39,972 bases of DNA from Perkinsus chesapeaki. Lineage: Eukaryota > Perkinsozoa > Perkinsida > Perkinsidae. Numbering within the stretch: position 1 is the stretch's first letter; every line of letters starts with the position of its first letter. The translations under genes were made by a program, and so were the position numbers. This document shows, in pieces, positions 10,768 through 21,735 of this stretch. The notes below the pieces were generated by a model that was not told the origin of the DNA, made no database searches, and worked only from the letters and a program-made list of their open reading frames with translations. The stretch lies in contig JAAPAO010000228.1 in the NCBI GenBank assembly GCA_013115145.1, positions 1 through 39,972 of the forward strand, read 5' to 3'.

Positions 10768-12800
10768 CTAACGACGACGCATCCTCAACTCGAGACTATT
10801 CGGCATGAGTGTGGCGCCAAGGCGGCCGTGCACTTCATTGATGTCTCCATTGGGTCTGATGTCATCGAAGTGGGACAAGAGCATCGCTAGCAGAATTGTG
10901 GATTCCTTAACACCCATCGCCTGGCCAGGGCACTGACGAGGGCCTCCTCCAAAAGCGTAGTGGTCACGAGAGAGTGCTCGGTCGACAGCAGTTCCATCGG
11001 CGATCAACCAGCGTTCGGGTCTGATGAAATATTCCACGAATAGCTGTGGTACTCCTGCTCACCTGAATGAGGTTCCCCCTTCCTTAACCATGGCTTTGTG
11101 AAACATAGTAGCAACGAAGGTTCCTCGAGGTATTGCGAAACCAGCCAGTGATGTGTCTTTAGTACACTCATGGAGAAGGAGCGGAACCGGAGGTTGTAAC
11201 TAACAAGGAGATACTAGACCAACAAGGCAGAAATACATTTACCCTCAAAGCCTCTAGCACACATGCTTCAACGTATGGCATTCTTTCTATGTCTGTCACA
11301 CTCTCTGGATCACGCCTGAGCTGATCTACTTGTTTCCTAGCTTTGGATTGAGCGTCGGGATACAAGCAAAAATAGAAGAGACACCACGAAGTCGTCGTAG
11401 CTGAAGTTTCACTACCAGCAAGGAGGAACCTACAAAACACCCAATTAGTTGGAATTGAGAGGGTCTAGAAGCTTACGTGATAAGGTTGCCTCGAAGATCT
11501 TCGTGATCCAGATGCAGAAGCTTGCCGACGAGGTCCCGTCTTTCTTCGACATCTCCTCGATTCTGTCCACTACGGCGATCGTTGATTATATCATCACAGA
11601 TACCATACAGAAATCTCGTGCTGCTGTGGAACTGAGAAAGCAATACAGGAACATTACAGAGCATAAATCATATACCTTCTTGATCACCGGGTTAAGGTTC
11701 CAAGGAAAGCGATCCCGCGTGGCCCACGGGACAGCACTGAGCTGCATAGCGTACCCAGCTCCATGCAGGAAGTCCATGAAGACCTCACGTACTTTATCCG
11801 ATCCTTGCCCAAGACTGGAACCTGAAAAGTAGAACCTGAGTATTCAAGTAGAGCCAACCCACATGAAAAGCGATACACGAGAACAATCGTTTCTCATACA
11901 ACCTGCCTGTAGCAGCCAGGTGGTGCTTATTGTATATTTGGAACTGCTCGCTTGCTATCTACATAGCGCAAGGACGACAAAACTCGCTGACACTACACTA
12001 AAGAAAGCCACACAGCTGACCCTGAGGGTTGATGAAGCCATAGTTAGTTCCAAGGACAGTGTTGCAGAAGATATCAAGGGTGCAGAGAGGAAGCCATTCT
12101 GTCGCACACCACGCGATACACCCATCATTAGTGCTTAGCGAATCCAACTGCTTCACCTGAGGCAAGATAACAGCTGATTCAAGGGGCATTGCCAAGACTC
12201 ACCAAGTCTTTCGATATTCTAGACATGTCGAGCACCATGGCGTCCGTGTTCTTCCCATTGAATGCTGGTGCACCTAGCCGCCTGTTACGCTTCCATACTT
12301 CTCCTTCTGTGTTGATCATTCCAGGAAACGGCATTATCTTGTGCTTGTTGAAGCTTCTCATGTATACGTCTGGCCGGGACTTCAGGACTTTATTGATCAG
12401 CTTCGGGCTGGACACCACGATGAGCTGCATTCCCGTAGTCCTGAAAGGAAAGAGAGTCATGTTTTATGAACAGGAATGGACAGTTACCGTATCTGGTAGA
12501 TATCACCGTAGGTGTCGGCAAAGATCTCGAGAGCATGATAGAGCTGAGTGAGAGTACTTGGTAAGAAGCCAACCACTGGCCAGAACTGACAAAAAACCGG
12601 TCCACCGAAAGTGTGCCAGCATTCACCTGAGTCGGCCCCTTCAAAGACGTGCTTTGGTCGGATCTTTGATGGGCGACGGAGCGCCAAAGTTTGAGAACAA
12701 TCACTGACGCTATAGCGGTTGCAAGGATAGGTGTACAGCGGGATAGCAATGTTGTGCGATACTTTGGCAGTAGGTTGCTGAGGACTTGTACTGACGACAT
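10768..12800 (-). CDS. Cytochrome P450, largely intact, multi-exon
   Basis: A heme monooxygenase, probably anchored in the ER by a hydrophobic N-terminus (LATAIASVIVLKLW, about residues 23-36 from the ATG at 12800). In order: LKGPTQ joined over a 43-nt intron to FWPVVGFLPS; TYGDIYQIR; WKRNRRLGAPAF; EWLPLCTLDIFCN; TRDRFPWNLNPVIKK; the I-helix AGSETSATTTSW near 11400; the K-helix EALR near 11245; PERWL; and the heme loop FGGGPRQCPGQ near 10955-10925 with its cysteine ligand. The protein ends LELRMRRR. Introns are mostly about 40-50 nt with GT-AG ends. The RPERW junction (TTCAG|GTGAGC...CATCAG|A) keeps the frame, unlike the copy at 3532-5445. The part at about 11840-12020 could not be joined with certainty, so an exon may be misread or damaged there. 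The substrate cannot be inferred. Confidence 0.8.
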
Positions 12801-13583
12801 GCAGATGGATGCGAACCTATCATGATGAACATAGAAACACTTCGCATCAGGACTAGAACAGACTAAGGATGGCCAGTGACTGTAGGCTGGGATATCGGCA
12901 GAGAAACGGGTGTCACACTGTGTAGGAATACCGCGAGACAAGAAACGCTCGGATTCCGGGATGGTTTCACTGGGATCAGGAGTCGCAAATGACCAATGAG
13001 TTGAATCGTTTCACCTGCTTATGTCAGACTTCGCTGTCCCTATCGGCAAGTACGAAGCTTTCGTGGAGAGGTTATCGTCAATGGAGGGATGTCACCTCGG
13101 CAATCATTCTGCTGCAAGGCCATCCGTGGACAACGACTATGCCCTATTTATGCGCTAATGGAGCTTATCGCTGTGATAGGTGCTTTAAAGAGGTACCGAA
13201 AAGACGATAGGTGCAAAGAGGAGCCTTAGTATTACTAAGTTAGTAGTGCCCAAGTATTTGTACTGCATTTATGAGTGTATGTTTTGGGCCCATATTCTCC
13301 TCATCGTTATGCAATAACGCTTATCGTGTTCGACTCTTTCAAGCCTTCGGTCGCTATTTTGTACTCGTGTGGATCGACAACTGCACCGGTCATGTTCAAA
13401 TGGATGTTGTCTGATCGCAAACAAGCCCGAGGAATTCGCTCAGTAACTCACGAGCGCCGTGGTTGCTGAGTGTCCGGGTAGAAACTATATGATGCGGCAC
13501 CGAGTTACACTCGACGATCGGTTCTCCAGTAAAGATTCTCCACCCTCACTAGCGTAACACAACGTGGTAAAAGCGGAAACGCA
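12801..13583. other. Intergenic between P450 and AFG1
   Basis: Upstream flank of the P450 and downstream flank of the AFG1 gene, both on the minus strand. The open frames at 12989-13210 and 13275-13469 (+) have no supporting features. Confidence 0.5.
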
Positions 13584-15535
13584 TCATCTATCAGAAACGT
13601 GAGTGATTTCGCAAAGTCTCGATATCGTCCGGCTAACAGCCATGCCACTTGCCTCCTGCAAGGCACCCCTCACCACAGGTGACATCTTATCATCGGCAAT
13701 CATCGCGTCCATAACATCTGTACAAAAACAGGACACATGAAACAAGTGCCAGACGTCTCACCGTTAGAGCCGGAAATAGGGCTAAAGATGGCCATGGGGG
13801 AATCAGCGGCGAGAATCCGAACGGCTACCGCCTTGTCGTATAGCAACTCTATCAGCTTTCCAAACCGTCTGCCGCTGCCGAGGCCATCAAGTTCGGCGAA
13901 AATCGGAACCTACACGACTGCTAGGAACTGGAGCAAAAGACTTAAACTGGCTACATTATTGATGAAGAGCGTGGTGTTAACCCTTTGGAGATGGTCCGCT
14001 AAGGCAGAGTAGTCGGTCTCGCCGAGCTCCTTCTCACAGAGCGCATCAAACTCACACCACACTGCAGCTACTTCACCATGCTCGACTTTGAAATAGCTCC
14101 CTTCGATCTTCCTGATAGCACGGGCAATAAAGGGAATGCAATAGTTGGCTCCCACCTAGTAGTAGAGTGCGGCAGAGTGAAGACCCACGGACCATCCACT
14201 AGCCGACCAGGTATCCCGGAAAAATCTGCTTGGAATTCAGCTGCTACCGAAGCGTCGGACGCGGGAAAGTAATATCGGCTCCCGGTCCACTTGCTCGCTG
14301 TGCCGCTGGTTTTTCGATAATCAGTCTGGAGAACTTCTGCAGATGCGAATCCTTCCTCCTTACCTGATGGTCAATTTTGTCCTCGTTAAGGTCGACGACT
14401 ACACAAGTCTGCTCTAGAATCTTCAGCAATGGGGGTATAAAAATATGCCGATTCAGACCTGGGCACAATTAGTCAGAAATCAAGAGGCATTCGCAGCACC
14501 TTTATTAAAAAGATCTCTAGGCTTCGAGTTGGATGTCATAACCATAACAACCCCACGAAGCGCCAAAACTTCAAGGACTTTCGGGAGAATGCAGGCGTCT
14601 TGAACATCAACCACTGAAACCTTGCGAAGCCGGCTGAGTTAGTTCGACCATCGACCGCCGCCTCACTTCATCCAGACAGATAAGGTCAGTTTCGTCTGCA
14701 ATTGTATTTGCCGCTATCTCCACGGGAGTCAAGTCCGGGGCCCTGAGATACCCTCGAACAAACCAACTCGGTAGGCTACGTACTTCTCTCTATCAGCTAC
14801 TCGCATTCGTTCGTGAACTTCTCGCATGAAATCGAAGAAATGCTTGCGTTTGTGTCGCAATTCCAGCTTAGTGTCCCCTACGATGCTTTCGTAGAAGGTA
14901 TCCATCAACATCGTTTTCCCGCGGCCAACAGAGCCGACAAGATATCTATTGGGCAAAGTCGGGTTTAGCTTATCACGCTTTTCTCACACTGAGCGCCTTC
15001 TCAGGTCCTTAGGTTGTTCACAAGTCTGAGTGGGTGCGTTCGTTGGACTCTGTAGCATTCGACCGGGTGACTGACTAGTCCACTCTGGCGCTACATCTTT
15101 GCCGTTCTTCTCTGCCTTGGTGAGATACATTTTAATCCCCTTCTCCCTCATTAGTCGACGATTCTCTATGGGAAGAGTTGACGATGATATGGTCCTGGAG
15201 TACGAACAGAGACCTACCAGCAGTGACCCTGTGAAGATACTCATCAACTTGAGAGGAGTTAAGTTCAGGTTGCTCAACTGTACGCACAGGTGTAACCGGA
15301 GGCCTTATCCACGGAGACTTATACTCCCTTTTAGCTGACTGAAGCCTCCTGTATACCTGACGCCCCTCATTCGGTGAATTAAGGCGCAGCTAACCTTCTC
15401 AAGACGTTTGACTGCTAGCTCTTGTCTGGAGTCCCTCAAGAGTTGGCCACAATTCACCTTATTGCCATACAGAGAAGCCACGCTTAGCGATCGATACTGG
15501 AGGGTTGTCAACGAGGTCATACATGCAAATAACAA
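13584..15535 (-). CDS. AFG1: AFG1/LACE1-family mitochondrial AAA-type ATPase
   Basis: Members of this family are P-loop ATPases of the mitochondrial inner membrane that help degrade or handle unassembled respiratory-chain subunits. The ATG at 15535 opens a likely mitochondrial leader (TTLQYRSLSVASLYG). Then, across about nine GT-AG introns of 37-51 nt: GQLLRDSRQELAVKRLEK|VYRRL (intron 15357-15394), SVYLVGSVGRGKTMLMDTFY with Walker A GSVGRGKT near 14925, HKRKHFFDFMREVH, Walker B LICLDEV, VVMVMTSNSKPRDLFNK (sensor 1), GLNRHIFIPPLLKILEQTC, FDALCEKELGETDYSAL, LFINNVPIFAELDG, GRRFGKLIELLYDKAVAV and the C-terminal EASGMAVSRTISRLCEI, with stop at 13584-13586. Every family block is present in order and every join keeps phase, so the gene looks functional. 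The apparent stop codons between the blocks are intronic. Confidence 0.92.
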
Positions 15536-15667
15536 ACATAAGCTTCATCGGGTACAGCGGAAGAGGGAAAGATACCGCGCCACGAAAGGGCGCCATAAAT
15601 AGCAGCGACATTACGTAGCCTATATGAAATCAATTACATTCTGACTGGAAGGGGATTCAAGTCAATA

Positions 15668-16098
15668 ATGCGAGTGAACATGGAAGTTGTACAGGTTGAG
15701 AACTTTACCCAGTTCTGCGTTGCAGACGACTTAAGGGAGCTGTCTCTTGAGCAAGGATATCCGAAGATGCAAAAGAGATCCCCAGCTAGATATAAGTGTA
15801 GCTAAGACCATGAGGTGCAAAGAAGATATGAGGGTTATACCGGACTCAAGGGCTCTCTATGAAGTGGTAAGCTGCTACAGTTACAGAAGATAGGATAGAA
15901 GTCAACATACACTGTTACCGCCTCAACCTTCGGGAGCAGAAGTCTAGTGTGGCCCCCAGAATCACCGCCCTCCTTGAAAAACGGAATTCCGACATAAAAA
16001 AATGGAATTGCTCAGAAGCCTATGTTGTTAATGCAACTTGCATGACAGCTGCAAGAAAGTTGCAAGACGAGCTTGGAATAATAAGTAGCGTAGAGTAG
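15668..16098 (+). pseudogene. Probable eroded or unresolved coding sequence
   Basis: Protein-like character appears in three successive frames: 15668-15805 (MRVNMEVVQVENFTQF...), about 15810-15895 (MRCKEDMRVIPDSRALYEV...) and about 15881-16098 (RIEVNIHCYRLNLREQKSS ... ARKLQDELGIISSVE, stop 16096-16098). The last part in particular has biased, non-random codons. I could not join them with plausible introns (the only AG-GT combinations give introns under 25 nt), so frameshift decay is more likely. The family is not recognised. It ends about 220 bases before the first GFAT gene and could be mistaken for its leader. Confidence 0.4.
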
Positions 16099-16316
16099 GA
16101 ATAATTTGCAACAGGCATTATACGAAGGAATAAAAACCAATGTGGCAGAACAGGAAAATCAAAGGCTTTCGAATGAGTGGTACATGACCTAGCATGGAAA
16201 AAGCGAGGTGAGAGATATGCAACGTTGAAATTGAAGGATGTGACGTTTTAACCCATTTACTTCCTGGGCGTTTATGCTGTGCCCTGCTATGTTATTTAGA
16301 TATAGAATTTGTAGTA

Positions 16317-18263
16317 ATGTGCGGCATCTTCGCCTACGTTGGAGACGGGCAAGCTCTTCCTTGCCTTATTAAGGCACTTAAGCGTTTAGAATATAGAGGT
16401 TATGATTCAGCAGGTATCGGTATCCACAATGGCAAGGAGTTGAAAATTGCCAAGAAGGTCGGTAAGGTTGCCAATCTTGAGGCCTATTGTGGTGGTGTTA
16501 ATAACCCCGAGTATGCTGGTACAATGGGTATTGCTCATACTCGTTGGGCTACTCATGGTGCTCCTACTGATGCTAATGCTCATCCTCATTTCACTGAAGA
16601 TCGTAAGATTGCTGTAGTTCATAATGGTATTATTGAGAACTACGCCAGTCTACGTGAGGAGCTTATCAACAAGGGTTATCACTTCACTTCCGAGACCGAT
16701 ACCGAGTTGCTGGCTCATTTGGTCGCTGATGTCCGTAAGCAGATGGGTCCCGAGCCCTCTTGGTCAGTTATCGTCTCTTGTGCTCTAAGCATTGTGACTG
16801 GCGCTTACGGTGTTGTCTTTATGTTTGAGGATGAGCCCGATCTCCTTATCGGTGCTCGTAAGGGTTCCCCTCTGATCTTGGGCGTTGGTGATGGTGAGTA
16901 CATGCTTGCTTCTGATGGGTCTGCCGTGGTCGAGTACACCAAGGACGTCGTCTTCATCCGCGATGGGGAGCTTGTTGAGGTTCGCCGATCTGGATATCGT
17001 CTAAGAACGATCGAAGGCATCAGCACTCGCCAGATGTCCATTGACGAGGAGGTCACGAACCCGTTAGTCCAGCTCGAGGTGTCCCTGGAGCAAATCGAGA
17101 AAGGTGGCTATCCCCACTTTATGATCAAGGAGATCATGGATCAGCCCAATTGCATTCGTAACACGTGTCGTGGGCGACTCTATCAACCTATCCAGGATCA
17201 TGAAACTGAGGTTCCCGCCAGGTGGGATATAAGATTAGGAGGTCTCAGCACGAAGGTGCAAGGTTCAGACAAGACTGCCTTAGAAGCGATCGCTGATGCC
17301 GATCGTATCATCATATGTGCTTGTGGTACGTCATGGCACTCTGGCCTTATTGGAGAGTACCTTATCGAACAACTTGCTCGTATTAACGTTGAGGTTGAAT
17401 ATGCCTCTGAATTCCGTTATCGTAATCCTCTACTAACTCCTAAGGACGTTGTTATTGTTATTTCACAGTCTGGTGAGACCGCCGATACCCTCGAGGCTAT
17501 ACGCATAGCCAAGACTAACGGGGCTCTTGCCATCGGTATCGTCAATTGCGTTGGCTCTACTATTGCTCGCGAGACTGATGCCGGTATCTACCTACACGCT
17601 GGTCCCGAAATCGGTGTGGCTTCCACGAAGGCCTTCACTTCACAAGTTATGGTATTGACGTTGATCGCATTGAACCTGGCTCGTAGTCGTGGTACGATCG
17701 ACCAGGAATACTTTTACACGCTTTGCGAGGAACTGCATAGCTTTCCCGAATACATATCCCAAGTGCTCAAGACCTCCAAACAGATTCAGACCATTTCAAA
17801 GTTCTTCAGGATGGCTCAGAACTTCCTCTTCCTCGGTCGTGGCATTCACTTTCCGGTTGCATTGGAAGGTGCTTTGAAGCTTAAGGAGATATCTTATATC
17901 CATGCTGAAGGTTATCCTGCTGCTGAGATGAAGCATGGTCCCATTGCTTTGATTGATCGTTTGATGCCTGTTGTCTGTATTGCCCCCAAGAGTGATCCTA
18001 CCTACGATAAGGTTAAGGCCAACATCGAAGAGGTTAAGGCTCGTAACGGTGAGCTCATCATCATCACCGAAGAGGGTAACCACGACTTGGACAGATTTGT
18101 GAGTGACCCCGAGTACATCATCAGGATCCCTGTTGTCGATGTGAACCTTCAACCAATCATCGCTGTTATTCCACTCCAACTGCTCTCCTACTGCATTGCC
18201 GATCTGCGAGGATGTTCTATCGACCAGCCTCGTAACTTGGCCAAGTCGGTGACTGTCGAATAG
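16317..18263 (+). CDS. GFAT: Glutamine:fructose-6-P aminotransferase, copy 1
   Basis: This enzyme converts fructose-6-phosphate and glutamine to glucosamine-6-phosphate and glutamate, the committed cytosolic step to UDP-GlcNAc (glycans, GPI anchors, chitin). 648 residues, full length, no intron. The N-terminal glutaminase domain starts with the nucleophile Cys2 (MCGIFAYVG), followed by RWATHG (76-81), HNGIIENY (102-109) and SETDTE. Two SIS domains bind the sugar phosphate: CGTSWHSG and SQSGETADTLEAIR in the first, EISYIHAEGYPAAEMKHGP in the second. The C-terminus DQPRNLAKSVTVE is the invariant family tail. Much of the gene is nearly identical in DNA to copies 2 and 3, but residues about 225-330 and 445-505 differ clearly. 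All catalytic motifs are intact. Confidence 0.98.
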   Translation: MCGIFAYVGDGQALPCLIKALKRLEYRGYDSAGIGIHNGKELKIAKKVGKVANLEAYCGGVNNPEYAGTMGIAHTRWATHGAPTDANAHPHFTEDRKIAVVHNGIIENYASLREELINKGYHFTSETDTELLAHLVADVRKQMGPEPSWSVIVSCALSIVTGAYGVVFMFEDEPDLLIGARKGSPLILGVGDGEYMLASDGSAVVEYTKDVVFIRDGELVEVRRSGYRLRTIEGISTRQMSIDEEVTNPLVQLEVSLEQIEKGGYPHFMIKEIMDQPNCIRNTCRGRLYQPIQDHETEVPARWDIRLGGLSTKVQGSDKTALEAIADADRIIICACGTSWHSGLIGEYLIEQLARINVEVEYASEFRYRNPLLTPKDVVIVISQSGETADTLEAIRIAKTNGALAIGIVNCVGSTIARETDAGIYLHAGPEIGVASTKAFTSQVMVLTLIALNLARSRGTIDQEYFYTLCEELHSFPEYISQVLKTSKQIQTISKFFRMAQNFLFLGRGIHFPVALEGALKLKEISYIHAEGYPAAEMKHGPIALIDRLMPVVCIAPKSDPTYDKVKANIEEVKARNGELIIITEEGNHDLDRFVSDPEYIIRIPVVDVNLQPIIAVIPLQLLSYCIADLRGCSIDQPRNLAKSVTVE

Positions 18264-18689
18264 TTCGTGCCATTATCGGTACCTTCAATGTTTGCGGATC
18301 TCACACGAATTTCAGCTTCAAGTGTGGCTGAAGGCGACGGCCTCAACGGTCGTTGCGTATTTGGCGAATCTGCATCAATCGGTAGAAGATATTTTTCATG
18401 TCAGAATGACAGCCTTGGCGTTGCAAAGACATTCGTTATCCTTGAGATTTTCGGGCCTCTTTTTGCACGGCCTATTTGCGCATGCGTGCAATCGATGATT
18501 AGCTACGTGAGACTGAGTTCTTCCTTTATCTAGCGTATCTGTATGTGTGTGTGGCTTGTCTATATAATTACGAGCTTCGCTCCGTCGATGCTTCTAGGCT
18601 AAGGCTAGTGGGATTACACAAGGAGGGGGACAGAGGCTGCTCTCTATTACTGTATTTTAATAGTTACTACCGTTCCTTGATCTTTTATC
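18264..18689. other. GFAT 1-2 intergenic spacer
   Basis: 426 bases separate the stop of copy 1 from the ATG of copy 2. It shares no visible similarity with the other spacers, so duplication or homogenisation did not include flanking DNA. It must hold the terminator region of copy 1 and the promoter or trans-splice acceptor of copy 2. A T- and TA-rich run (ATTACTGTATTTTAATAG) lies 20-45 bases before the ATG. Confidence 0.6.
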
Positions 18690-20651
18690 ATGTGCGGCAT
18701 CTTCGCCTACGTTGGAGACCGACAAGCTCTTCCTTGCCTTATTAAGGCACTTAAGCGTTTAGAATATAGAGGTTATGATTCAGCAGGTATCGGTATCCAC
18801 AACGGCAAGGAGTTGAAAATTGCCAAGAAGGTCGGTAAGGTTGCCAATCTTGAGGCCTATTGTGGTGGTGTTAATAACCCCGAGTATGCTGGTACAATGG
18901 GTATTGCTCATACTCGTTGGGCTACTCATGGTGCTCCTACTGATGCTAATGCTCATCCTCATTTCACTGAAGATCGTAAGATTGCTGTAGTTCATAATGG
19001 TATTATTGAGAACTACGCCAGTCTACGTGAGGAGCTAATCAATAAGGGTTATCACTTCACTTCCGAGACCGATACCGAGTTGCTGGCTCATTTGGTCGCT
19101 GATGTCCGTAAGCAGATGGGTCCCGAGCCCTCCTGGTCGGTTATCGTCTCTTGTGCTCTAAGCCTTGTGACTGGCGCCTACGGTGTTGTCTTTATGTTTG
19201 AGGATGAGCCCGATCTCCTTATCGGTGCTCGTAAGGGTTCCCCTCTGATCTTGGGTGTTGGTGATGGTGAGTACATGCTTGCTTCTGATGCCTCAGCTGT
19301 TGTCGAGTACACCAAGGACGTCGTCTACATCCGTGATGGCGAACTCGTTGAGGTCCGCAGGTCTGGCTATCGTCTGAGAAGCATCGACGCCATCAGCACT
19401 CGCCAGGCTTCGGTCGATGAGGACATCCATAACAACCCGTTGGTCCAGCTCGAGCTCAACCTGGAGCAGATCGAGAAAGGTGGTTATCGTCACTTTATGC
19501 TCAAGGAGATCATGGATCAGCCTCGCTGCCTCGAGAATTCCTGCCGTGGCCGCCTTTATAAGGTGACCGAGGATGACACCACTCATGGCCCCAACGCTAT
19601 TTCCTCTAAATGGGGTATTCGTTTGGGTGGTCTCGATACCACTGTACGTGGTACTGATCAGACAGCTTTAGATGCTATCTGTGCTGCCGATCGTATCATC
19701 ATATGTGCTTGTGGTACCTCATGGCACTCTGGCCTTATTGGAGAGTACCTTATCGAACAACTTGCTCGTATTAACGTTGAGGTTGAATATGCCTCTGAAT
19801 TCCGTTATCGTAATCCTCTATTAACTCCTAAGGACGTTGTTATTGTTATCTCGCAGTCTGGTGAGACCGCCGATACCCTCGAGGCCGTGCGTATCGCCAG
19901 GGAATACGGTGCATTGTCCATCGGTATTGTGAACACTGTTGGCTCTACCATTGCTCGTGACACTGATGCTGGTATCTACCTCCATGCTGGCCCCGAAATC
20001 GGCGTCGCCTCGACCAAGGCTTTCACTTCGCAGGTTATGGTATTGACGTTGCTCGCTTTACGTCTTGCTCTTGCTCGTGGTACTATCGCTACGGAGTATT
20101 TCGATACTCTTTGTGAGCAACTCTCTCTCTATCCCAAGACCATCGAACGTGTGCTCAAGCTCAATCCCCAGGTTAAGAATCTCTCTAGATACTTCAGATT
20201 GGCGACTAACTTCCTCTTCCTCGGTCGTGGTATTCACTACCCTGTTGCATTGGAAGGTGCTTTGAAGCTTAAGGAGATATCTTATATTCATGCTGAAGGT
20301 TATCCTGCTGCTGAGATGAAGCATGGTCCCATTGCTTTGATTGATCGTTTGATGCCTGTTGTCTGTATTGCCCCCAAGAGTGATCCTACCTACGATAAGG
20401 TTAAGGCTAACATCGAAGAGGTTAAGGCTCGTAACGGTGATCTTATCATCGTAACTGAGGAGGGCAATCATGACTTGGACAGGTTCGCCGGTGACAAGGA
20501 CTTCATTATCAGAGTTCCGACTGTCGACATTGTTCTTCAACCAATTGTTACTACTATTCCTCTTCAGATGTTGTCCTATTACATTGCCGATCTTCGTGGT
20601 TGCTCTATTGACCAACCTCGCAACTTGGCCAAGTCTGTCACTGTCGAGTAA
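18690..20651 (+). CDS. GFAT: Glutamine:fructose-6-P aminotransferase, copy 2
   Basis: 653 residues, intronless, same reaction as its neighbours. Cys2, RWATHG, HNGIIENY, CGTSWHSG, SQSGETADTLEAVR, HAEGYPAAEMKHGP and the tail DQPRNLAKSVTVE are all intact. The first about 165 codons are almost base-for-base identical to copy 1, including silent positions. The linker between the glutaminase and isomerase domains (about residues 225-335) differs and is five residues longer, with its own sequence around DEDIHNNPLVQLELNLEQIEKG and TTHGPNAISSKWGIR. Codon use is strongly biased (CGT, GGT, GCT, CTC), which fits high expression. Linker sequence in this family often carries regulation, so the copies may respond differently; that is inference. 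Confidence 0.98.
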   Translation: MCGIFAYVGDRQALPCLIKALKRLEYRGYDSAGIGIHNGKELKIAKKVGKVANLEAYCGGVNNPEYAGTMGIAHTRWATHGAPTDANAHPHFTEDRKIAVVHNGIIENYASLREELINKGYHFTSETDTELLAHLVADVRKQMGPEPSWSVIVSCALSLVTGAYGVVFMFEDEPDLLIGARKGSPLILGVGDGEYMLASDASAVVEYTKDVVYIRDGELVEVRRSGYRLRSIDAISTRQASVDEDIHNNPLVQLELNLEQIEKGGYRHFMLKEIMDQPRCLENSCRGRLYKVTEDDTTHGPNAISSKWGIRLGGLDTTVRGTDQTALDAICAADRIIICACGTSWHSGLIGEYLIEQLARINVEVEYASEFRYRNPLLTPKDVVIVISQSGETADTLEAVRIAREYGALSIGIVNTVGSTIARDTDAGIYLHAGPEIGVASTKAFTSQVMVLTLLALRLALARGTIATEYFDTLCEQLSLYPKTIERVLKLNPQVKNLSRYFRLATNFLFLGRGIHYPVALEGALKLKEISYIHAEGYPAAEMKHGPIALIDRLMPVVCIAPKSDPTYDKVKANIEEVKARNGDLIIVTEEGNHDLDRFAGDKDFIIRVPTVDIVLQPIVTTIPLQMLSYYIADLRGCSIDQPRNLAKSVTVE

Positions 20652-21735
20652 ACTAACGATCCTAGTGATGGCTGCTGCTGATGTTATTAAGTCCCCACTT
20701 GCATTCCTTTTTGTTTTATGTGTATAGCTTGTCCGTCTCCATCGCCTACGATGACGTGGCGAAGGTAGTTACTAGGTCGATATTCCTTGATGGAGGTCAT
20801 CTTGGAATCAATTTGCTATAGACGAGCCACAACTCGTTACCCTTGTAAATCATCATCACACTACGATACCTAAGTATAAGGTTTACTCCTTTTGTGTTTG
20901 TCAATTGCAGCGGTTCACCCCCGCTTGTAGTAGTGCCGAATAATGTTCGGTTTCCTTGGATACACTTCCTTGAGACGCCCTAGCGTCGAATCTGATGTGC
21001 AAATTCGCTACATTGAGGGTGTACCGTACTGGTTGTTAGAGGCACAGGAAATCATGAGGGTGTTTCATGCCGAGCGAAGCTCATCTCGGCAACAAGAAAG
21101 CTTGTTCAACGCTCAGCAGTGTCAGACATTGGGCCGACGGCCTAAAGCGAACAGTAGCTCGAGAACCGACTTAGCACGCACGCGCATGATTGAGGTTCAG
21201 GTAGCCGCGAAATTCCAAACGAAGAATCTGTTGTTTTGGCGCCGAATGATGGCGGATCCAACGAAGACGCAGGAAAGCGGATTGCACTTTACGAGCGACT
21301 TTCGTCAATTTCGCAAGATGAGTCATCTGAGATTTCGCGATTGTCTAAGTTGCTAGCACAAGCATGATTGTGCTTGTCGAGACCTGTTGAGTTTCGAAGT
21401 CGAAGGGAGGAATCAAACTCAAAAGGGACAGCTGCGACACAACGGACTGGATGAGTAAAGAGAACTCGTGACGCATGACGCCTATGACAAGAGCCATATG
21501 TACCCCATCAGACACTTCATCCTCGAATAGCGAACGACAATATCACATCTCCATTGGAGTAGCCCACTTGACCACGCGCTGAGCTATGCATTATTTCGAT
21601 GAAAGATTCCTACGGGTATCTAAGCTAAAATGATATTGCGCTTTGAACACAAAAAGGGACGATTGACGTCGCCTTGTCGAGCTCTAGCATTATAGCTGTC
21701 AGTAATCACCGTACTTCTTCAGTTAATTTGTAGTC
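20652..21735. other. GFAT 2-3 intergenic spacer
   Basis: 1,084 bases with no confident gene. An open frame at 20943-21356 (+, 137 codons, MFGFLGYTSLRRPS...) is rich in Arg and Ser and has no recognised domain, leader or neighbouring splice signals. It may be chance or a relic. The spacer is unlike the 18264-18689 spacer. Confidence 0.45.

Noticed and set aside
14984-14986. In-frame TGA in AFG1 as evidence of a pseudogene
   Set aside because: It lies inside a 42-nt GT-AG intron whose removal restores SVYLVGSVGRGKT in frame.
16407-16622. Minus-strand 71-codon frames repeated under each GFAT gene
   Set aside because: They are antisense shadows of conserved codons, repeated only because the GFAT sequence is repeated.
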